Shown: one piece after another, positions 58,876 to 64,000 of the stretch | Layout: the number at the start of each line of letters is the position of its first letter | How positions within the stretch are numbered: the stretch's first letter is position 1 | The notes under the pieces: generated by a model | Databases searched by the model: none | Told to the model about the DNA's origin: nothing | Seen by the model: the letters and a program-made list of their open reading frames with translations, nothing else | Source: Gaiella occulta | Lineage (GTDB): Bacteria; Actinomycetota; Thermoleophilia; Gaiellales; Gaiellaceae | Reading direction: 5' to 3' | Assembly: GCF_003351045.1 (NCBI RefSeq) | Contig: NZ_QQZY01000010.1 | Location: 1 to 64,000, forward strand | Length of the DNA: 64,000 nt | Made by a program: the position numbers and the translations under genes

Positions 58876-59224
58876 GAGGGAGAGGGTACCGGGCGGGCCG
58901 CGCGCCTTGAAGGAGGTCGTCCCTCTCGACGGCACCAGGGTCGCGATCTTCGAGCGCACCGAGCCGGCGAGGGTCGTCGCTGTCACGAGCGGCAACGGGC
59001 CCGGCGGCACAGTCGTCGCGGCGCTGCTCGAGACCGGCGAGGCCGTCCTGCTGAAGGGCAACGGCTCGGTCACACGGACTCTCGCCCGCCGATGCCGCCG
59101 CAAGCGAACGGCATGTGCCGGCCGCGCCGGCAACGGAGCGGGCACGCTCGGCCCCTACGCGGCCGACTCCTCCCCACCGTGCTGCAGCGAGGCGTCGACG
59201 ACGGGCGGCGCGACGGGATGGTGA
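58874..59224 (+). CDS. Doubtful small plus-strand gene
   Basis: ATG 58874 overlaps the secA start on the other strand. RVAIFERTEPARVVAVTSGN GPGGTVVAALLETGEAVLLK reads like a real beta-rich protein with good codon use, but the last 70 nt lie antisense to hpf. Possibly a divergent small gene. Confidence 0.3.
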
Positions 59225-59544
59225 TGCGAGGCGCGGCGCCGCATCTCGTGCGTGCGCTTGTCGCGGTAGCGCTCCACCTGGCGCTCGAGCTTGTCGAGCA
59301 GGCGGTCGATCGCGGCCTCGTAGGTGGGCGCGGACTCGCGTGCGACGATGTTCGGCCCCTTCGTGTAGACGATCGCCTCCGCCTGGTGGTCGTCGGCGAT
59401 GGCGGGGTTGTGCTCGCGCGACAGCGTCAGCTCGACGAGGGTCAGATCGTGCAGCCGCCGGTCGAGCTTGGAGAGCTTCTGCTCCGCGTAGCTCCGGACG
59501 GAATCGTTCACGTGACCGTGGCGTGCGGTGACCTGAAGTCTCAT
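59155..59544 (-). CDS. hpf: Ribosome hibernation promoting factor
   Basis: 129 aa, ATG 59544 (GTG 59547 adjacent) with AAAAGGAG upstream. LQVTARHGHVNDSVRSYAEQ KL and AIVYTKGPNIVARESAPTYE AAIDRLLDKLERQV match the HPF/RaiA fold. Short form; the long-form C-terminal dimerisation domain is absent. Binds the 30S decoding centre in stationary phase. Confidence 0.9.
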   Translation of the reverse strand: MRLQVTARHGHVNDSVRSYAEQKLSKLDRRLHDLTLVELTLSREHNPAIADDHQAEAIVYTKGPNIVARESAPTYEAAIDRLLDKLERQVERYRDKRTHEMRRRASHHHPVAPPVVDASLQHGGEESAA

Positions 59545-59577
59545 CACGTCTCCTTTTCCGGTGGTCCCTCGACTCTA

Positions 59578-60243
59578 CTATCGCAACGCGCGCGCAAGAC
59601 ACACCACCTCGATGCGTCGCGCGCCCACCCGGCGCAGCTCGGTTGCGCAGGCGGTCGCCGTCGACCCGGTCGTATAGACGTCGTCGACGAGACACACGCG
59701 CCGTGGCGCGGCCTGTACGCACGGCGCGAACGCCCGGGCGACGTTGCGCCGCCGCTCGGCGCGGGGCAGATCGCGCTGCCGTTCCACCCCGGGCCTGCGC
59801 GCGAGCAGCCGCTCCACCGGCAGCCGCCAGCGCTGCGCGAGCTCGACGGCGAGACGCTCCGCCGGGGCGTGGCCGCGCTCGAGGCCGCGGTCGCGGTCGC
59901 CCGGAACCGGGCAGAGCACGTCGACGGCGGGCGGCGGCAGCGCCTCGACGATCACCTGCGCCGCCACCGCCGCGAGGTCGCGGCGGCCGCGCTCCTTCCA
60001 TGCCGCCACGAACGCGCGCGCCCGCTCCTCGTAGACGACCGCGGCGCGCGCCCGCGCGAATGCGAGGCGCCGCCCAGCGCACTCGGCGCAACGGCGCAGC
60101 GGCCAGGGGCCCGGCGCGCCGCAGCGCTCGCACTGCGGCGGCACGATCCGGACGAGCGCGTCGAGGCAGCGCGGGCAGGCGCCGGCGCCGGGACGCCGGC
60201 ACACCGCGCAGCGCTGCGGCAGCACGAGCGCGAACAGGCTCAT
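59578..60243 (-). CDS. comF: ComF-family phosphoribosyltransferase-like protein
   Basis: 221 aa from ATG 60243 (an upstream in-frame start at 60264 is possible). N-terminal zinc ribbons (CAVCRRPGAGACPRC; CERCGAPGPWPLRRCAEC) and a C-terminal PRT motif CLVDDVYTTGSTATAC. ComF is needed for DNA uptake in competent bacteria. Confidence 0.88.
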   Translation of the reverse strand: MSLFALVLPQRCAVCRRPGAGACPRCLDALVRIVPPQCERCGAPGPWPLRRCAECAGRRLAFARARAAVVYEERARAFVAAWKERGRRDLAAVAAQVIVEALPPPAVDVLCPVPGDRDRGLERGHAPAERLAVELAQRWRLPVERLLARRPGVERQRDLPRAERRRNVARAFAPCVQAAPRRVCLVDDVYTTGSTATACATELRRVGARRIEVVCLARALR

Positions 60244-60300
60244 GCCCGCACGGTAGGCGAGCACGCGTGCCGGGACCGTGCCCGATTCGTAGCGGATGCG

Positions 60301-61404
60301 TTACGGCGGCGCGGCGAGCAGCTCGCGCAACGCCGGACGCTCGCGCTCGAGGTCCTCGGGCGTCTTGATCGGGATGAAGCGGCCGCGCGGCCCGCGACGA
60401 GGCACGACGAGGTACGTCGTCGGCACGAACGAGGCGAGCTCGTGATAGAGCCGCTCGAGCTGGATCACGGGTCGGCCGTCGACGACCTTCTCGACCACGA
60501 GCCACGTGAGCTCGACCGGCTGCTCGAGCGCCTCCACGGCGATGGTGGACGTGTTCGTGTTGAAGACGGGAATCGTCTCCTCGTCGAACCCGGGCGGGAA
60601 GCGGAAGCCCTCCACGAGCATCATGCGGCCGTCGACCCGTGCCGGCGCGCCGCCGCTGTCGCCCTCCTTGCGCGCCACCTCGACGGTGAGCGGACGGCCG
60701 GCGAGCAGGTGCGCTCCGACGACGGCGGGATCGACCCGGCCTCCGAGGTTGTCGACGTTCGACACGAGCAGATGCCGCACGCCGCGCTCGCGCAGCGCTG
60801 CCAGCGTGCCGGACAGTCGCAGCGCCTCGAGCAGGTCGCCGTGGCCCGGTCCGTACAGCGAGGCGCGGCCCTCCGCGTCGCGGAACACGCTGCCGTCCGG
60901 ACACAGCCGCGGCGCGAGGAACTGGGAGAGCACGAGCGGCTCTCCGAGCCCGCGCTCGGCGACATGGGCGCGCACGGCCGCGTCGGTGGCGAGGCTCGTC
61001 ATCAGCACGACGGGAATCTCCGCTCCGAGCGCGCCCGCAAGGCGCGCGGTCTCCCCGAGCTTGAGCTCGAGGAAGCTGCGGCCGTCGAGCGCCTCCACGA
61101 CCCCCTTGACGGCCCCGCCGAACCGGGTCGCCATGCCGCCTGCGAGCACGACCGACGCGATCTCGCCGCGACGCAGCGCCGCCACGCCGGCCGCGTAGGC
61201 GCCGTCGAAGCCGGGCTCGCCGGGGGCCGGCAGCGGCGTCAGGTCGTCGGGCCGAGGCGGCTCGACGACGCCCTGCACGACATTGTCGGCGGGGCCGAGC
61301 GTGCCCGCCGCGATGCGGGCGCGCAGCGCCTCGAACCGGGGGGCGTCGAAGCCGTGCCGCTCCAGCGCCTCCCGCGAGGCCGCGTCGAGCTCGTCGAGGA
61401 TCAT
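60301..61404 (-). CDS. UDP-sugar pyrophosphorylase-like nucleotidyltransferase
   Basis: 367 aa, ATG 61404 overlapping the mtnA stop (ATGA). SVVLAGGMATRFGGAVKGVV is the nucleotide-binding loop; LVSNVDNLGGRVDP and VFNTNTSTIAVEALEQPVEL fit the UDPGP/UAP family. It activates a sugar phosphate with UTP; the exact sugar is unknown. Confidence 0.8.
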   Translation of the reverse strand: MILDELDAASREALERHGFDAPRFEALRARIAAGTLGPADNVVQGVVEPPRPDDLTPLPAPGEPGFDGAYAAGVAALRRGEIASVVLAGGMATRFGGAVKGVVEALDGRSFLELKLGETARLAGALGAEIPVVLMTSLATDAAVRAHVAERGLGEPLVLSQFLAPRLCPDGSVFRDAEGRASLYGPGHGDLLEALRLSGTLAALRERGVRHLLVSNVDNLGGRVDPAVVGAHLLAGRPLTVEVARKEGDSGGAPARVDGRMMLVEGFRFPPGFDEETIPVFNTNTSTIAVEALEQPVELTWLVVEKVVDGRPVIQLERLYHELASFVPTTYLVVPRRGPRGRFIPIKTPEDLERERPALRELLAAPP

Positions 61405-62372
61405 CGCGCCCGCACCGGCGCCGGCAGCGACTCGGCGAACGGATGGGTGTGCACCCCCTCCTCCGTCACGATCGCCGCGATCAGATCGGCGGGCGTGACG
61501 TCGAAGGCCGGGTTCCACGCCGGGAAGCGCTCGCTCACCTCGGCGGGATCCCGCTCCTCGATCGGGATCTCCGCCCCCGTCGCGGCGGCCGGATCGAGCG
61601 TCGAGGTGGGAGCCACGACGACGAGCGGGATCCCGTGGTGCCGTGCAAGGACGGCGAGCCCGTACGTGCCGATCTTGTTCGCGGTGTCGCCGTTGGCGGC
61701 GATCCGGTCGGCGCCGGTGATCACCACGTCGACCTCACCGCGCGCCATCAGCGACGCGGCGGCCCCGTCGACGATGACCGCGTGCGGGATCCCGAGCGTC
61801 TCGAGCTCGAACGCCGTCAGCCGCGCGCCCTGCAGGAGCGGCCGGGTCTCGTCGACCCAGACCCGCTCGACCCGGCCCTGCTCCCACGCCGCCCGGATCG
61901 CACCGACGGCCGAGCCGTAGCCGCCGGTGGCCAGGCCTCCCGCGTTGCAGTGGGTGAGCACCCGCGCGCGCTCGGGCACGAGCGGCGCCGCGTGGGCGCC
62001 CATGCGGCGGCAGCGCTCCACCTCGTCGGCGTGGATGCGGCGGGCGCGCGCTGCGGTCGGGTCGGGCCGCATCTCGTCGAGCGCCCAGCGCAGGTTGACG
62101 GCGGTCGGACGCGACGCCGCCAGGGTGGCATAGGCGGCGTCGACGTCGTCCCCGGTCGACGCCGCGAGCGCGAGGCCGTACGCGGCCGCCACCCCGATCG
62201 CGGGCGCCCCGCGCACGGCGAGCGTGCGGATCGCGTCGGCGACCTCGGCGGCGCTGCGGCAGCGGAGCTCGGCGCGCTCGGCGGGCAGCAGGCGCTGGTC
62301 GAGCACGACGACGGCGTCGTGCTCGAGGCGCACGATCTGCTCCGGTGCGATCTCTCCGGGGATGTCCATCAT
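61401..62372 (-). CDS. mtnA: Methylthioribose-1-phosphate isomerase
   Basis: 323 aa (ATG 62372 or 62369). LAVRGAPAIGVAAAYGLALA, THCNAGGLATGGYGSAVGAI with catalytic Cys, ETRPLLQGARLTAFEL and VDVVITGADRIAANGDTANK IGT are diagnostic. Converts methylthioribose-1-P to methylthioribulose-1-P in methionine salvage; fits with ahcY next door. Confidence 0.93.
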   Translation of the reverse strand: MMDIPGEIAPEQIVRLEHDAVVVLDQRLLPAERAELRCRSAAEVADAIRTLAVRGAPAIGVAAAYGLALAASTGDDVDAAYATLAASRPTAVNLRWALDEMRPDPTAARARRIHADEVERCRRMGAHAAPLVPERARVLTHCNAGGLATGGYGSAVGAIRAAWEQGRVERVWVDETRPLLQGARLTAFELETLGIPHAVIVDGAAASLMARGEVDVVITGADRIAANGDTANKIGTYGLAVLARHHGIPLVVVAPTSTLDPAAATGAEIPIEERDPAEVSERFPAWNPAFDVTPADLIAAIVTEEGVHTHPFAESLPAPVRAR

Positions 62373-62430
62373 GCGTGCAGGGGCGAGGTCGTCCTCGCCC
62401 CTGCGGGGGGCGCCGGGGACGCAGGAGCGG

Positions 62431-63999
<1,569 letters not shown>

Positions 64000-64000
64000 C

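Noticed and set aside
59575-59583. A ninth copy of CGATAGTAG on the minus strand in host DNA
   Set aside because: It spans the comF stop codon and lies about 30 nt before hpf, which has its own AGGAG site. The fixed 3-nt spacing to a start is absent, so I treat it as chance, though it should be counted in any statistics.

Overview
The window is a high-G+C bacterial chromosome, most likely from an actinobacterium. GTG starts are common, genes are tightly packed with ATGA/GTGA overlaps, and the host genes include a CO-dehydrogenase-type molybdoenzyme set, SmpB/ssrA, FtsE/FtsX, SecA and AhcY. A deep-branching class such as Thermoleophilia is my guess, not something the sequence proves. The window is dominated by one apparently complete, long-tailed (siphovirus-type) prophage of about 42 kb. 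It lies between two identical 29-bp sequences at 1146-1174 (attL) and 43187-43215 (attR). The attR copy is the 3' end of the tmRNA gene (ssrA, minus strand, 43190-43553), so the element entered at the tmRNA 3' end and kept that gene intact.

Layout. 1-1145: host DNA that lay downstream of ssrA before integration: an IS21-type istB fragment, one hypothetical gene and two strong hairpins. 1146-9160: left arm with a phage sigma-like factor, a C5 cytosine methyltransferase that carries a second out-of-frame coding region, an exported lysozyme-like protein, many small DNA-binding or zinc-ribbon proteins, a VRR-NUC nuclease and a replication gene with an internal iteron array. 9157-20847: terminase, portal, a MuF protein fused to a zinc-protease-like domain, a phage-encoded initiator-type tRNA, a protease with a nested scaffold, decoration protein, capsid and connector. 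20871-31349: tail genes, with a programmed -1 frameshift in the tail chaperone and a peptidase domain in the tape measure. 31370-34381: small tail genes, a reverse-strand HNH gene, endolysin and holin. 34404-36987: a reverse-strand block (free-standing MuF core, lipoprotein, HsdR-N nuclease) and the immunity switch, with repressor and Cro-like genes around a cluster of GTGGCC operators. 36984-43143: early genes including RecT, a Cas4-like exonuclease, a run of tiny genes joined by identical stop/start cassettes, and the integrase.

43554-64000 is host: a MoxR ATPase, coxM/coxL/coxS-type genes, a GNAT protein, smpB, a SemiSWEET, a decayed cupin gene, a Suv3-like helicase, ftsX-ftsE-prfB (prfB with the classical +1 frameshift), a PAP2 phosphatase, secA, hpf, comF, a nucleotidyltransferase, mtnA, ahcY and a cupin fragment.

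The most unusual signal is a 9-nt word, CGATAGTAG, present eight times in the prophage. Six copies sit exactly 3 nt and one 4 nt before GTG start codons of structural or lysis genes. The eighth sits exactly 3 nt before nucleotide 1 of the initiator-type tRNA. This suggests a phage start signal, either a leaderless promoter element or a start-associated sequence, possibly read by the phage-encoded sigma-like proteins.
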